Assembly: GCF_000801105.2 (NCBI RefSeq)
Contig: NC_079516.1
Span: 28,674,643 to 28,738,642, forward strand
Source of the DNA: Raphanus sativus
Taxonomy: Eukaryota > Streptophyta > Magnoliopsida > Brassicales > Brassicaceae
DNA: 64,000 bases
Reading direction: 5' to 3'
Shown here: piece by piece, positions 45,243-55,869 of the stretch
How the letters are laid out: every line of letters starts with the position of its first letter
How positions within the stretch are numbered: position 1 is the stretch's first letter
The notes under the pieces: model-generated
The model's input: the letters and a program-made list of their open reading frames with translations, nothing else
Database searches by the model: none
Told to the model about the DNA's origin: nothing
Made by a program: the position numbers and the translations under genes

Positions 45243-46310
45243 ATGGAGGGTTCCGACGTTGTGCATAGCCCGATACTGGCCGATCTTTTTCCATCACAGG
45301 AGTGTGATCCTATTTTGCCTGATACAGATCCGACACCCATTGTTATATCCGATGATGATACTGATCCTGATGCTATGGTGGATCCGGCACCTGTTATTGT
45401 TCTTTCTGATGATGACACCGAGCCTGAGGATGTTGTCATGGAGGTTTCTGAAGTAGGGCCATCGAGTCCAATCACCATTTCGTCTACCGGCACTACCGGA
45501 GAGACACCTAGCTATGATCCTGCTGAGGATCATGGTCCTTTACCACCGACGCCAGTAGGGATGCCATCTGGGTCCCCACCTTTGGAGGCGTTCGAGCTGC
45601 CCATCCCACCTGCATTACTGGGATTTCCCGACTACTCTGCTTTCCTTCAGCTAGAGGACGCATTATGGAGGTACTTCTGTCTGCCCACATTGGCTATTGA
45701 GGGTAGAGATGACGATAGAAACAACGAGTTAGTGCGGACTTACCTCGACATGATGGATATTGTGATGACTTCTTTTCCTATCACATCCGAGACCGGAGGG
45801 CCGCCCAGCATTCCACCTATGGAGACAGCCACGGTTCAGCCACCACATTTTCACACTACGTATGAGACTGGAGGACCGTCCACCTGTGTACCTATGGAGA
45901 CAGCCGCGACTGAGTTACCACCTTATCAGACTATCTATGAGACCGGAGGGCCATCTCGCCTTCCAGCTATCGATACACCCTATGTTTTTGGAGGATCTAC
46001 TTCTCTTGGAGATCCTTACGCTCCTCAGTCCTATCATCACGAACAAGGTAGCGATGTTCTTTTTGGTGCCGGAGATAGATATGTGGATCCTCACGGATAC
46101 CCATATCATACTACTACCCATCTTAGTGGATCGGATCTGTACCCGACTTGCCTTGCTTGCGGAGTTGCCGGACACTTGACTGCTGATTGCCGGAGGTACT
46201 ACGAGCTATCCGGGATACCCTACCTACCGAGTGCACAACCAGCCGGGGAATCGTCGGAGTGGACTTACTGTCCCAACTGCGATATGTTACTCTATATATG
46301 GCGTTCTTAG
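45243..46310 (+). CDS. Gag-like protein with zinc knuckle and SIM-like motifs
   Basis: The start ATG at 45243 gives a 355-residue protein, MEGSDVVHSPIL; the frame is open further upstream but no start suits better. It is acidic. Near residues 35-70 lie TPIVISDDDTDPD and PVIVLSDDDTEPED, hydrophobic cores followed by acids, as in SUMO-interaction motifs. Three imperfect repeats of about 27 residues, each headed ETGGP, lie near residues 180-250. A CCHC zinc knuckle, CLACGVAGHLTADC, lies near residue 305, and a CPNC pair near the end. The knuckle and location argue for a gag-derived nucleic-acid-binding protein; a canonical gag core is not obvious. No stop or frameshift interrupts it. Confidence 0.7.
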   Translation: MEGSDVVHSPILADLFPSQECDPILPDTDPTPIVISDDDTDPDAMVDPAPVIVLSDDDTEPEDVVMEVSEVGPSSPITISSTGTTGETPSYDPAEDHGPLPPTPVGMPSGSPPLEAFELPIPPALLGFPDYSAFLQLEDALWRYFCLPTLAIEGRDDDRNNELVRTYLDMMDIVMTSFPITSETGGPPSIPPMETATVQPPHFHTTYETGGPSTCVPMETAATELPPYQTIYETGGPSRLPAIDTPYVFGGSTSLGDPYAPQSYHHEQGSDVLFGAGDRYVDPHGYPYHTTTHLSGSDLYPTCLACGVAGHLTADCRRYYELSGIPYLPSAQPAGESSEWTYCPNCDMLLYIWRS

Positions 46311-47666
46311 ACGCCTAGGGCCTGGTAAGTAGGGTACTGACTTTTTGTTGTGATATAGCGGTGTACAGACTTTTGTAGTGTGTTGTGACAGCCGATGTCC
46401 CTTTTGTTGTATGATATACCATCGGTAGCGATAAAAGATGTTTTTCTGTCAAGTATGTATGTATTTGATGGGATGATATGTTTTATAGTGAAAATGGTTA
46501 TCATTTTGCGTTATCTATTGAGTAATTACGTGACCATATTATTCAAGTATGCATGTTCTTGTTTGATTGTTGCATATTTGAATCGTGTGGTTTACAAGAT
46601 GAAAAATAGTGAGCGCTTGGACATATGGCCTAACAAAACATTTACAATGGTTGAAATATCACACAAATCGTTAGTATCATTAGAACCTTAGAATTTAGAC
46701 CGCCCTTTTTGGAGTAGATAGTGGAACCTAGATTTGCTAGGTTGCTTGGATAGATTGGTTAGATTTGTTAGATTGCCTAGATAGAATTTCTAGGTTGTGG
46801 GGATAGAATCGCTAGGTTGCTGGTTAGTTTTGCGATTAGATTGTTAGGTTAGTGTTAACTAACTTGCTGTGAAGTGTTCTTTTGAGATTGCAGCTTGTGT
46901 GTTTGTTGATCGGAACTTTAAGGATGGAAACCTTAAAGTGAGAAGAGTTAAAGCCAAAAACCCAAAGAGAAAGAGTTCAGACGGACAAGACAGTGGTATG
47001 GACTGGACAAGAACAAGACTTCGTTGAGAAAAGGCTTCATCAGTATTTGGGAAAAAGGAGAGTTTCAGAAAATGGGTTTGAGTAATCAGAAGCAAGGATG
47101 ATATCTATCGAAAGGACAAGATAGTATCATGGAAAATACGCGTTATGGCAGAATAAGAGCAAGCAGACAATTCAGTGATCATTCAAGTGGAGAGATATGA
47201 AGACGATTATGGAGACCTTGTAACATCTGTGAAGAGCGTAAACCGATATGAAGATGAGTTGAGAGTGAGTAAACCATGGGGAGTCAAGAAAAATTCAAGA
47301 CAAAGGGGGATTGTTCCGGAATACATCAAGGTAGTGAAGGTTCAGAATCAGAAGTTCGTATGGAAGATATCAAAAGCGAACCGATGAAGAAGCACATCTA
47401 GTAACCAAGTTAAAGTGAAGTAAGGAGGAATTATGGAGTAGTCGTCATCAAGGTGGAGCAAGTTCAAAATCCAAAGTGTTCATGGAGATCAGAGAAACCG
47501 AAAGAGAGATTTCAAGGGCAAATCGATAAAGAAGCAAATCAAGTGATCAAGACCGTGAGACAAAGTGATCCAAGGAGAGATTGTTATCAAAGGGAGAGCA
47601 AGAGTCGTGGAGCTGAGCAGTTGCACACTTAAGAATTCGAGGACGAATTCTATTAAGGGGGGAGAA
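46311..47666 (+). other. Non-coding 3' internal region of element B
   Basis: About 1.35 kb without a convincing ORF. The last 500 bases are purine-rich and end GAGGACGAATTC, then AAGGGGGGAGAA at the LTR. In autonomous relatives pol would lie in this interval. Confidence 0.7.
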
Positions 47667-50015
47667 TGTAATAACCCTCCCGAAGGGATAAAATGGTCGA
47701 GAGAGTAAAAGTCAAGATCTGGAGCCAAGCTTTTGGGAATCAAAGAGTCATGAAGAATGTTGAGTTTTGATCATTTAAAACTTGACATGGATCGGAGAAA
47801 ATAGAAGAATGGTCGAGCATCAACCTTGTGGTCAAATCGCGGACGATACGGATCGATCGAGAAATTTCGGAGTACGAGAAGGTCAAGAATGGGTCGTAAG
47901 TGAAGCATGAGTTGAAGTAAGCTGCTCTACTCTTTACAGAAGAATCTTAGATTGATCAGACGGACGTTTTGGAAGCATAACCTTTTTGGAAGCACGACGG
48001 GATAGAAGCACGACGTTTTCGAAGCATGACGTGACTTAGCCGCTAAGTTTTCCCTGAAACTTCGTATGAGCGGAATATTATTTCAGAGACATTATAAGTC
48101 GGAAGCAGGACGGGAAGTAAGCAGGACGGGAAGCAAGCATGACGGGAAGCAAGCACGACGGGAAAACCCGAAATCGACCGAAAACCCTGATTTCGGTATT
48201 GTCTATTTTTCGAGGAAGCCGGAGACTCGGGAAATATTTTTCTCCAAGTTCAGAATCCTTATGGAGTCTATTAGTAATATTCAGAGCATCAGAACGGGAG
48301 CGGAAAAATATTCGGGATTGATCACGGGTCGAAAATAAGCCGGGAAGGCCGAAATCGCGCAAATCGACCGGGAAGCTCGAGGTGGCTTGATCTGAGAGGC
48401 CAGGACGTGATGGTTATCCACTAAGCAGCTGAGTGTCAACCCAAGGAGGAGGTGTAGGCGTGCAGGAGCCACTCCCTTGCTGCTTGACATGTCGTAGCAC
48501 GAGGTGTCTCCGTATCTGCAGTCTGCACATGCGAATCGACACCCAGGGGACTCGTGTGTCGCGATGCAAGCACTCCAGCCAGTCTGAGAGACATGTGGAC
48601 GTGCTGCTGTCATCTGGCATGTGAGGAGGACATGCTGACTGACATTTGGACGCCCGTGTGTCGCAACGCATGCAACCGGAAGCATGCGCGACGACACACA
48701 GGCGATGGAGTGGCACCATTTCAATGGTTGGCCATATCTATATAAACCCAGCTCCCCCAGCTCGTTTCATTCATTCCTCACACTCAAACATCACTCTAAA
48801 ACCGTGGGTTAGAGAGAGAAAGAGAAGTAGAAAAAAGAATCAAGAGGTTTGGAGCTATTTCGAAGAAGTTAGAGCATTCTTAAGAGCTGTTACTCTACCG
48901 AAGTCCGAGAAGAATATCCAGAAGCTAGAGGAGGTTCTGTCCAAGTCCTGATTCGTCCATACCAGTCCATTCCAGATATTGAAGACGGGTTTTGGCTAGG
49001 CTCTCTCCGATCGGCACGCTGCAAGAACACTGTGAGTTGGTTTGTTTGAGTTCCACTTGGAACTTAGGACAGATCGAGTAGCATATAGAGTAGAATGCTC
49101 ACGCTGTTGCATGATAGAGTCCTTAGGGTTATTTGCTTTATAAACCGGACTCAGTTTAGCACGGGCTAAGCTGAGATATATATATGGAATTAAGACTGAG
49201 ATAAATAACCTGACTAGGACTAGGATGATTGATACAATTATGCATGAACCGGTATAGTATGATAAATTATGGCTTAGCAGAATTGGCATAGGATTGTTAG
49301 GCATGTCTTGCTTTATTTATTTTCTGGGTTGAGTAGATTTGGATTAGACTTGCCTTAGAGATATTAGGTTGTTTGCTTGGTAGTTGGCAGGTTTGTTTTG
49401 TGCAGGGTTTGTGTTGTTTCGGAGATCTTGGCCATATAGGCCGATTTCCTTGTTAGTGTCGTGTTGGTACAAGGGTCTTAAGCCATATAGGCTGGACTTC
49501 TAGTACTGGTAGTGAGTGTTGTAGACTCCTTAGTGTTGTTGAGTATTGTGTAGGAGTCTTGTCCTTAGGTCTTTCCTAGGGATTATTGTGTAGTGTTTGT
49601 TGTGCCGTCAGTATGTGCGTAACCCGCCCATACTAGGCTTGTTTAGGGTTGATTTGTGTTTCCTCGCTGCCTCGTATTTAGCGGGTTTAAGGAAACCCCT
49701 TATTCGCTGGATCGGGATGACTCAGAGAGACGGGATCATGGCCTATGGCTGAGTGATTACACGACGGTGTAATATGACAGTGACCCGAAGGACTGTGGGC
49801 TGTCGAGCGGTGACCCGAAGGACTGTGGGCCGCAGTCGGTTGAAAGTTCCTCTCTTCTGGCCTTTGTGGTAGGAAGTTAGGATGTTGCCGATTTTGGGGA
49901 TGAACACGAAATCACCATTTCCCGGGTTAGAGTATTTTATTTTGTTAAGTGGTGTCAAGTTAGAGAGCTGTGTCGAGTTAGTTTATTTATTGTTGTGTTA
50001 AGGGTTGCGGTACCC
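47667..50015 (+). repeat. 3' LTR of element B (interrupted)
   Basis: Matches 41785 to about 44135 of the 5' LTR with few changes, then stops at GGTACCC where TGTGGGAACAG begins. The remaining 870 or so bases of the LTR are not found to the right. Confidence 0.9.
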
Positions 50016-51400
50016 TGTGGGAACAGAAATTCGCACTGTCGATTTTAGTTAAGTTAAAACGTAGGAAAACTAAGTTGACCTAGTTTCCCCCGAGGATCCC
50101 GGCTATCTGCTGGGCCACGCACGACAAAGTTAATACGAGTCTAGTTTGGGAATAAATGCGTAAAATAAAGAGAGCAAAAAAGAAAGAATCTTATTTCCGA
50201 ATCTGCGGAGAGCGTTGGACAACAGGTCGAGATCTTGGCCACAAGAGCTGTCGATCGTCGCTAGTCTCAAAACCTAGATCTAACCTAGTTGAGTCGCAGC
50301 TCGCTAAAAAAGGAAATAAGCGCCTAAGTTCTAAGTTGCTCTGGGGTGGTTTCTTTCTTCTGATTCGGATCCCCCTTCCTCTGCTCCTAGCTTTGCTTAT
50401 ATACTCCCATATGACGGTCTATCCCTGATGGGCTGAGTCTGCCGCGGGCTGGACTTTTTCCATTTTCGTCGGCTTTCGCGTTTATCGGGAAAGTTGACAT
50501 TTATTTTTTCGGAAAGTTGACATTTATCTTTTCGGAAGTTTAACATTTATCTTGTTATGCGGAGATAATTGTAAACCGTCATATCTATCCCTTTTAGAAA
50601 ATCGTAAACGGGCTGTTCGATCGGGTTTGGTCCCTTTCGGGCCGTCTTCCGGTCTTCCGCTGTTTTCTACGATTTTCCTTGATAGAATGCTCCTACTTGG
50701 ATGTCGAGTCTTTCGGAAGATCTTCGATCCATTGCTGAGGCACATGGTGTTTTAAGATAACCATCACCGTTTTATACGAAGTCTTCCTGTCCGTTGACGT
50801 CTTACGGGTTCTTTGGAATCTTGGAGCAGGAAAAGGAGTTTTATTTGCGGGATCTCGGAAAGTCGCAAAACACGGATTTCTGGCGACCCGGAAGCCTAGA
50901 ATTTACGCACGAAGACTAGCCATCCGACGACCCGAGCCAGCGCGGGGCTAGCCGCCCGGCGACCACGGCCAGCACGGGTGCTAGCCGCCGGCGGCCACGG
51001 CCAGCACGGGCTAGCCGCCCGGCGGCCACGGCCAGCACGGGCGCTAGCCGCCCGCGGCCACGGCCAGCACGGGGCTAGCCGCCCGGCGGCACGGCCAGCA
51101 CGGGCGCTAGCCGCCGGCGGCCACGGCCAGCACGAGTTAGCTGCCCGGCGACCACGGCCAGCACGGGCGCTAGCCGCCGGCGGCCACGGCCAGCACGGGG
51201 CTAGCCGCCCGGCGGCCACGGCCAGCACATGCGCTAGCCGCCGGCGGCCACGGCCAGCACGGGGCTAGCCGCCCGGCGGCCACGGCCATGTCCGGAGTCG
51301 GCTGCTCGTTTCCTTCGGTTTGTGCGTGTTTTTTGCGTTTTTAGTTTTCCGTAGGCTTTTCCCTTGTGTAGAAAATGTTTCTAGCAGTTGATCTCGAGAT
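50016..51400 (+). mobile_element. LTR of element A, copy 2 (A'), cut by the gap
   Basis: Starts TGTGGGAACAGAAATTCGCA and follows the same order as 37139-39010: GGAAAGTTGACATTTAT repeats, GC-rich array, then CAGTTGATCTCGAGAT just before the Ns, corresponding to about 39015 in copy 1. It is inserted in the 3' LTR of element B. Clearly diverged from copy 1, so a different subfamily member and not a local duplication. Confidence 0.8.
50930..51292. repeat. GC-rich 32-bp minisatellite in LTR A'
   Basis: About 11 units of the same two alternating forms as at 38213-38460. Unit number and interior variants differ between the two copies, so the arrays change independently. Confidence 0.9.
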
Positions 51401-51500
51401 NNNNNNNNNNNNNNNNNNNNNNNNNNNNNNNNNNNNNNNNNNNNNNNNNNNNNNNNNNNNNNNNNNNNNNNNNNNNNNNNNNNNNNNNNNNNNNNNNNNN
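51401..51500. other. Assembly gap (100 N)
   Basis: Exactly 100 N, a conventional placeholder for unknown length. It falls at the end of LTR A'. The sequence after it is unrelated to any of the interrupted elements to its left, so a large amount of sequence, or the true neighbour, is missing. Confidence 0.98.
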
Positions 51501-51780
51501 TGTTGATATGCCCTATTTTTAAAAGACAATGTCAGAATGGTACCCTTTCAAAGGAAAATTGTTAAAAGGGTCCATCATTTTTGGCAAATTACCATTTAAC
51601 CATTTCTTAACAATAAAGTCACTATTGATTAAAAATTATAAAAAAAAAAATACAACATTTTACCATCAACGGCTTTCTTAGGTATCAGATCTAATAAGTT
51701 GATGTTCATATTGTTAATGGCTCTCTCATTTTGCGATATACATTATTTCTTTGCTGAATTGTCACATATGATTGCTATTA

Positions 51781-52375
51781 TCTTGCCGCAAACCTGCTGT
51801 TTGCTTTTGCCTTACCTTGCCATTATATTGCTTTTGCCTTGTCATTATATTGCTTTTTCCTTGCCATTTTTCCCAACGTTTGCTTTTACTTTGCCATTAT
51901 ATTGCTTTTGCCTTGCATGAACCATGCAGCCCGTTTGCGATGCATCGGCCTTACCATTATATTGCTTTTGCCTTGCCATTATATTGCTATTGCCTTACCG
52001 CAAACCTGCTGTTTGCTTTTGCCTTGCCTTGCCTTGCCATTATATTGCTTTTGCCTTGCCATTATATTGCTTTTGGCTTGCCATTTTGGCCAGCGTTTGC
52101 TTTTACCTTGCTATTATAGTGCTTTTGCCTTGCATGAACCATGCAGCCCGTTTGCGATGCATCGGCCTTGCCATTATATTTCATTTGCCTTGCCATTATA
52201 TTGCTATTGCCTTGCCGCAAACCTGCTGTTTGCTTTTGCCTTGCCTTGCCATTGTATTGCTTTTGCCTTGCCATTATATTGCTTTTGTCTTGCCATTATA
52301 TTGCTTTTGCCTTGCCATTTTGGCCAACGTTTGATTTTGCCTTGCCATTATATTGCTTTTGCCTTGCATAAACCC
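51781..52375. repeat. TTGCCATTATATTGC minisatellite with higher-order repeat
   Basis: Basic unit of about 22 bp, TTGCCATTATATTGCTTTTG and variants. A longer block of about 215 bp, containing GCATGAACCATGCAGCCCG and GCAAACCTGCTGTTTGC, recurs (about 51914 and 52130). All three plus-strand frames stay open for long stretches and give Leu/Ala/Cys-rich polypeptides, because the unit has no stop and 22 is not a multiple of three. I do not call a gene. Confidence 0.9.
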
Positions 52376-53394
52376 TGAAGCCTGTTTTAGAAAAGATGAT
52401 AAAACGGAGGGAAAATTCAAAAACAAATTGGAGGGAAAATTCGAAAAGCTGAGTGGGATTTTATTAACGATTTCATCTTTGAAGTTTCATAAAGTTTGTA
52501 GTTTTACAAAAACCTTCAAAGTTATACTTTTGTATTTTTTGCTAATTTCTTAGTTTTACTGCACATAGATAAACAATTTTATGGTTATACCAACTATATA
52601 GTGTTTCTTATATGAATTTATTGTGTGTCTATATACAAATATCATTGATTCCATGATTTATAAAAGTTTTCATAACACACGAGGTAAATTTTAGGAAAAC
52701 AACTATAAAAGAGTCTTGTGTTTCCTTCCCGCGAATAAGAAACAACAAAATTCCAAAATAAAAGAATTATTCTCATTTAAATTTTATTATTTTAATATTT
52801 TAGTCAATACTAAATTTAGATTTCTAATTATAAATTATAATATCAAATTATTTAAAGTTTTTATAATTTTTATAATAGCTAAAAGTAAATAAAAAGATAA
52901 TTGTATTGTTTTTTTTAGCCATTGATTGATTTAGATCAAGGGTCCAAAATCACTCTTCTATCTATCCTCACCCTTTCTTCTTATTGGTTGATTTGTTTAT
53001 GGCATGGATCCCACTAAATCAATGGCTCACAACCACTCATTAAACTCATCCAGTGGACACAATTAAACAGATTATTATTATTTTAATTATTTTCGTCTTG
53101 TTTCTTTCATCGTGTTCTTCTTCCCACAGATCTCTATCTTTTCCTTTCCTCACATATCTTTTTTTCTCTACTCACAGAAACACACCACCGCCTCTGATCA
53201 CATATCCATCGTTACTCTCTCCCGTCTCCGGAGACAAAACGTCATCACCTGTCTCATCTCCACCTTGTTTCAGTTGGAATCTCGTCTCTCTCTCTCTTTT
53301 TTTAATTCTGGTTTTGTCACTGTTTTTGGTATAGAAAGTTTGAATATTTTTGTGTCTGTGTTTTGAAATCTGGGTTTCAGATATAAACAGAAGA

Positions 53395-53605
53395 TGAAGA
53401 ACATCAGGAGACAGGGAGAAGAGGCGAAGTCGGAGCTCTGTAGTTATGGAGATGGGGCTATGACGACCATGAAAGGAGAAGAGAGCAGATGCTTAAAGTT
53501 AGGTTTTTTGGAATCTAGGTTTCATAGATGGAGGTTGTACGGCGGAGGAGGCAGAGCGGGGGAGGCAGTGCGGAGGAGGCGGTGCGAAGGAGTTAGGTTT
53601 TGTTA
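53395..53605 (+). CDS. Short unidentified ORF (possibly captured exon)
   Basis: 70 codons starting MKNIRRQGEEAKSEL, just after a pyrimidine-rich leader-like stretch and a GGGTTTCAG acceptor. Composition (Gly/Arg/Glu) is ordinary for plant exons but I recognise no family. It lies within the MULE-like element, so it may be a captured gene 5' end. Confidence 0.25.
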
Positions 53606-54429
53606 GATTTTGTTTTAAAATCCGGTTTGTATGTAAACCGAAAATATTTGTAATCTGGTTTAGTTTATAAACCAAAATTAGTTGTAAACCGAATTTTTAA
53701 TATAAACCAAAATCATTTATAAACCAGTTTAATTTATGTATTGAAATTAGTTGCAAACCAATTTTTAATATTATACCAAATTAAATCTCAAAATTAATAA
53801 TAATAGCCAATTTTAAAAATTATTTTATTTTTATCAGTAATCAATATTAATTTTAATTTTAATCTTCATAGCATTGTAATCTGGTTCAATTTATAAACCA
53901 AAAATATTTGTAATCTTGTTTAATTTTAATCTTATATTTGCCTTTAGCTTGCCATTAACTTGCCAATTATGAAGGGTAGCGCTGGTATTTTAAGAAAATA
54001 TGACTAATTACAGAAATTTCCTTTTAGGGGATACCAACTCCACAATGTATTTTGTAAGTGTGGCATATTCATGCATTTTCTCAATTTGTTTTATCATACA
54101 ACAAGAAAATAATAATAAAAAAATAAAAAAAAGTTGCCTATGAAACCGTACCGGAGACATTAGCGTTGGCGATGTTCTAAGGAACTCCGGAGGGCTTCTC
54201 TCGTATCCATGGAATTAGCTCGATAAAGAGTGATCCTTAAAGCCAAGGACCCTAAAATTTTCTCGGACGAAGATGGCGAACCTCAAGAGCTGAATCTTTG
54301 CGTTTCCTTTATATTTGTTCTTATTCACTTTTCGTTTATGGAATTCCGGACTATTTTCGTTTATTTTAAAACTACATTTATATTTTTATTTTTTTCAAAA
54401 TTTGAAAACAAACATTTCAAGGTTTTATA

Positions 54430-54775
54430 AAAAATATTTGAAAAAAATATTAAATTTTCGTGGGAACTTATTGAAAACAAACCACAAAAATTCTTTCGAA
54501 ACTCGTCAGAAAATCCAAGCGGAAGAATCTTTAGGACTTCATGGAAAATTTGACACGAAATATTCGTTTGAAACTCCAACGGAAGTCTCGTTGGAATTTC
54601 GGATTTCCAACGACATATTCCAACAAAGTTTTCAAAAAATATCTACCGTCTCTGTTCGATTGAAATTTGTTGGAAAATTTCCAACGTATAACGAGTTTTC
54701 ATTTACTGCATTCCAACAACTATTTTTCGATGGAAATCAACTTTCTGTTGGAAAACATAGTGTGTTGTTGTAGTG
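54430..54775 (+). mobile_element. CACTA 3' end (truncated element)
   Basis: Ends GTGTTGTTGTAGTG (complement CACTACAACAACAC), the CACTA terminus, after about 340 bp with repeated TTCCAACGA/TCGTTGGAA-type subterminal words. The flanking triplet TTT and the TIR do not match the CACTA beginning at 21753, so it is a separate element. Its left part is not recognisable; 54083-54430 holds nothing else I can name. Confidence 0.55.
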
Positions 54776-54904
54776 TTTCCCGTGAAACACCAATCCGAAA
54801 CGATTATATCCGAGACAATTCCACATTACATTTTTAAATGCTTACACATTAGTTTCCACAATTTTCTTTATCTTTATTAAATAAATGACTTAAGCAAACG
54901 ACTT

Positions 54905-55003
54905 CAAAATATTTTTAAAGTCATGCATATTTATTTAAATCCAAAACAAGCCTGGCCAAACTTGATTTGGCTTAACACCAGACTTGGTTTGGTCTACATT
55001 TGA
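54905..55003 (-). repeat. Dispersed ~80-bp repeat, copy 2
   Basis: Reverse-complemented it reads GTAGACCAAACCAAGTCTGG and TTTGGCCAGGCTTG, then ATGCATGACTTTAA, closely matching 7573-7655. The rest of 54776-55490 has no recognisable feature. Confidence 0.7.
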
Positions 55004-55664
55004 GTGATATGGTTTTACTTCTATATCCATAGAGTATAACCCCCTAACCTACTGTGACATATCCGACCATCTCGTAATCTGATCATTCAAACAAATAAAT
55101 CCCTCAGAAAATATATCACAAAAGTGGAGGAAGCCACTTCTCAAAATATGGTTCCATCTATCTAACATGGATAGAATCGTATGCAAACATATGACGACTC
55201 AATATAAATCATAAGATTCAACATAATGATTTTTCATAGCATGGTCGTAAAATATGTGCATCTAAGCTAGTGGTCTTTTTAAACTTTAAACCATTCGTAA
55301 TGGTAATTGCTGGATCCGCTCAACTAGTAGGGGGCACGATGTATTTGTCATAATTTTTTTATGTCAACTTTTATTTCATTTTTTTCTTTAGTTCCACTTT
55401 TTAGTGTTTCCAAGTTTATTTTAAAATTTACTTATAGAAACAAAAATATTTGCCTTTTTTATTAATAAGAACACAAGAATAACATTTTCAATACACAAGT
55501 CCTTAATATCTAGGTTGCATGGAATCTATGTTAGAGCACGTTTCACGTTTCAGAATCGCTTCGGAATCAGAATTTTCTTTGAAGCACGAAGAAGCACCGC
55601 GGAAACACACAAATACCGACGCCTCTTCCTAAACAAACCCACACCGTAAAAAAAACAAAAAAAA

Positions 55665-55787
55665 ATGGCTTCTAAAATGCAAATCAACACATCGAATGCT
55701 TCTAATGAAAAAGTCACTGCCATCAACGACTTGAAGCCATGGAACACTAATAAGATTGTTCATGTCAAGAAGATGAAGACTCTGTAG
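55665..55787 (+). pseudogene. RPA-like OB-fold N-terminal fragment
   Basis: MASKMQINTSNASNEK leads to VTAINDLKPWNTNKIVHVK, resembling the start of the first OB fold in plant replication protein A large-subunit-like (DUF223-type) proteins, where a W-x-I-x-V-K strand follows DLKPxK. It stops at TAG 55785 after 40 residues. The last 38 bp (55751-55788) are tandemly repeated (55789-55826), which shifts the frame. Such fragments often travel in Helitrons and MULEs. No continuation was found. Confidence 0.5.
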
Positions 55788-55869
55788 TTAAGATTGTTCA
55801 TGTCAAGAAGATGAAGACTCTGTAGTTAAATTGTCATTACATTAAGTATCAGACGATGAAGACGTGGAA

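Larger units (their letters stand above)
41785..50015 (+). mobile_element. LTR element B (gag-only, chromovirus-like ends)
   Basis: 5' LTR 41785-45000 (TGTAGTAAGC ... GTGTTACA), primer-binding site TGGTATCAGAGC (45005-45016), one gag-like ORF, polypurine tract AAGGGGGGAGAA (47655-47666), and a 3' LTR from 47667 interrupted at 50015 by a second copy of element A. The tRNA-iMet primer site and the GAGGACGAATTC ... GGGGGGAGAATGTAA ending resemble Tekay/Del-type chromoviruses. No polymerase or integrase is present, so it is non-autonomous. The left flank TTCCC lies in element A; the matching right flank is missing. Confidence 0.85.
51501..54082. mobile_element. MULE-like element, left end lost in the gap
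   Basis: The right end, complemented, reads GAGAAAATGCATGAATATGC and continues with ACATTGT, GGTATCCCCT and AAAAGGAAATTT. The sequence just after the gap reads GATATGCC, then ACAATGT, GGTACCCTTT and AAAGGAAAATT. These are diverged terminal inverted repeats. Inside are a TTGCC minisatellite, a leader-like region (53090-53390) ending in an AG acceptor, and AAACC(G/A)AAA degenerate repeats (53620-53960). No transposase is seen. Confidence 0.5.

Noticed and set aside
51699..52378. Overlapping hydrophobic frames of up to 179 codons
   Set aside because: Product of a stop-free 22-bp minisatellite; the same repeat is open in all three frames and no homology is recognised.
54775..54775. 3' terminus of the CACTA element that starts at 21753
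   Set aside because: TIRs agree only for the first eight bases and the flanking triplets (CAA and TTT) differ, so it belongs to another CACTA.
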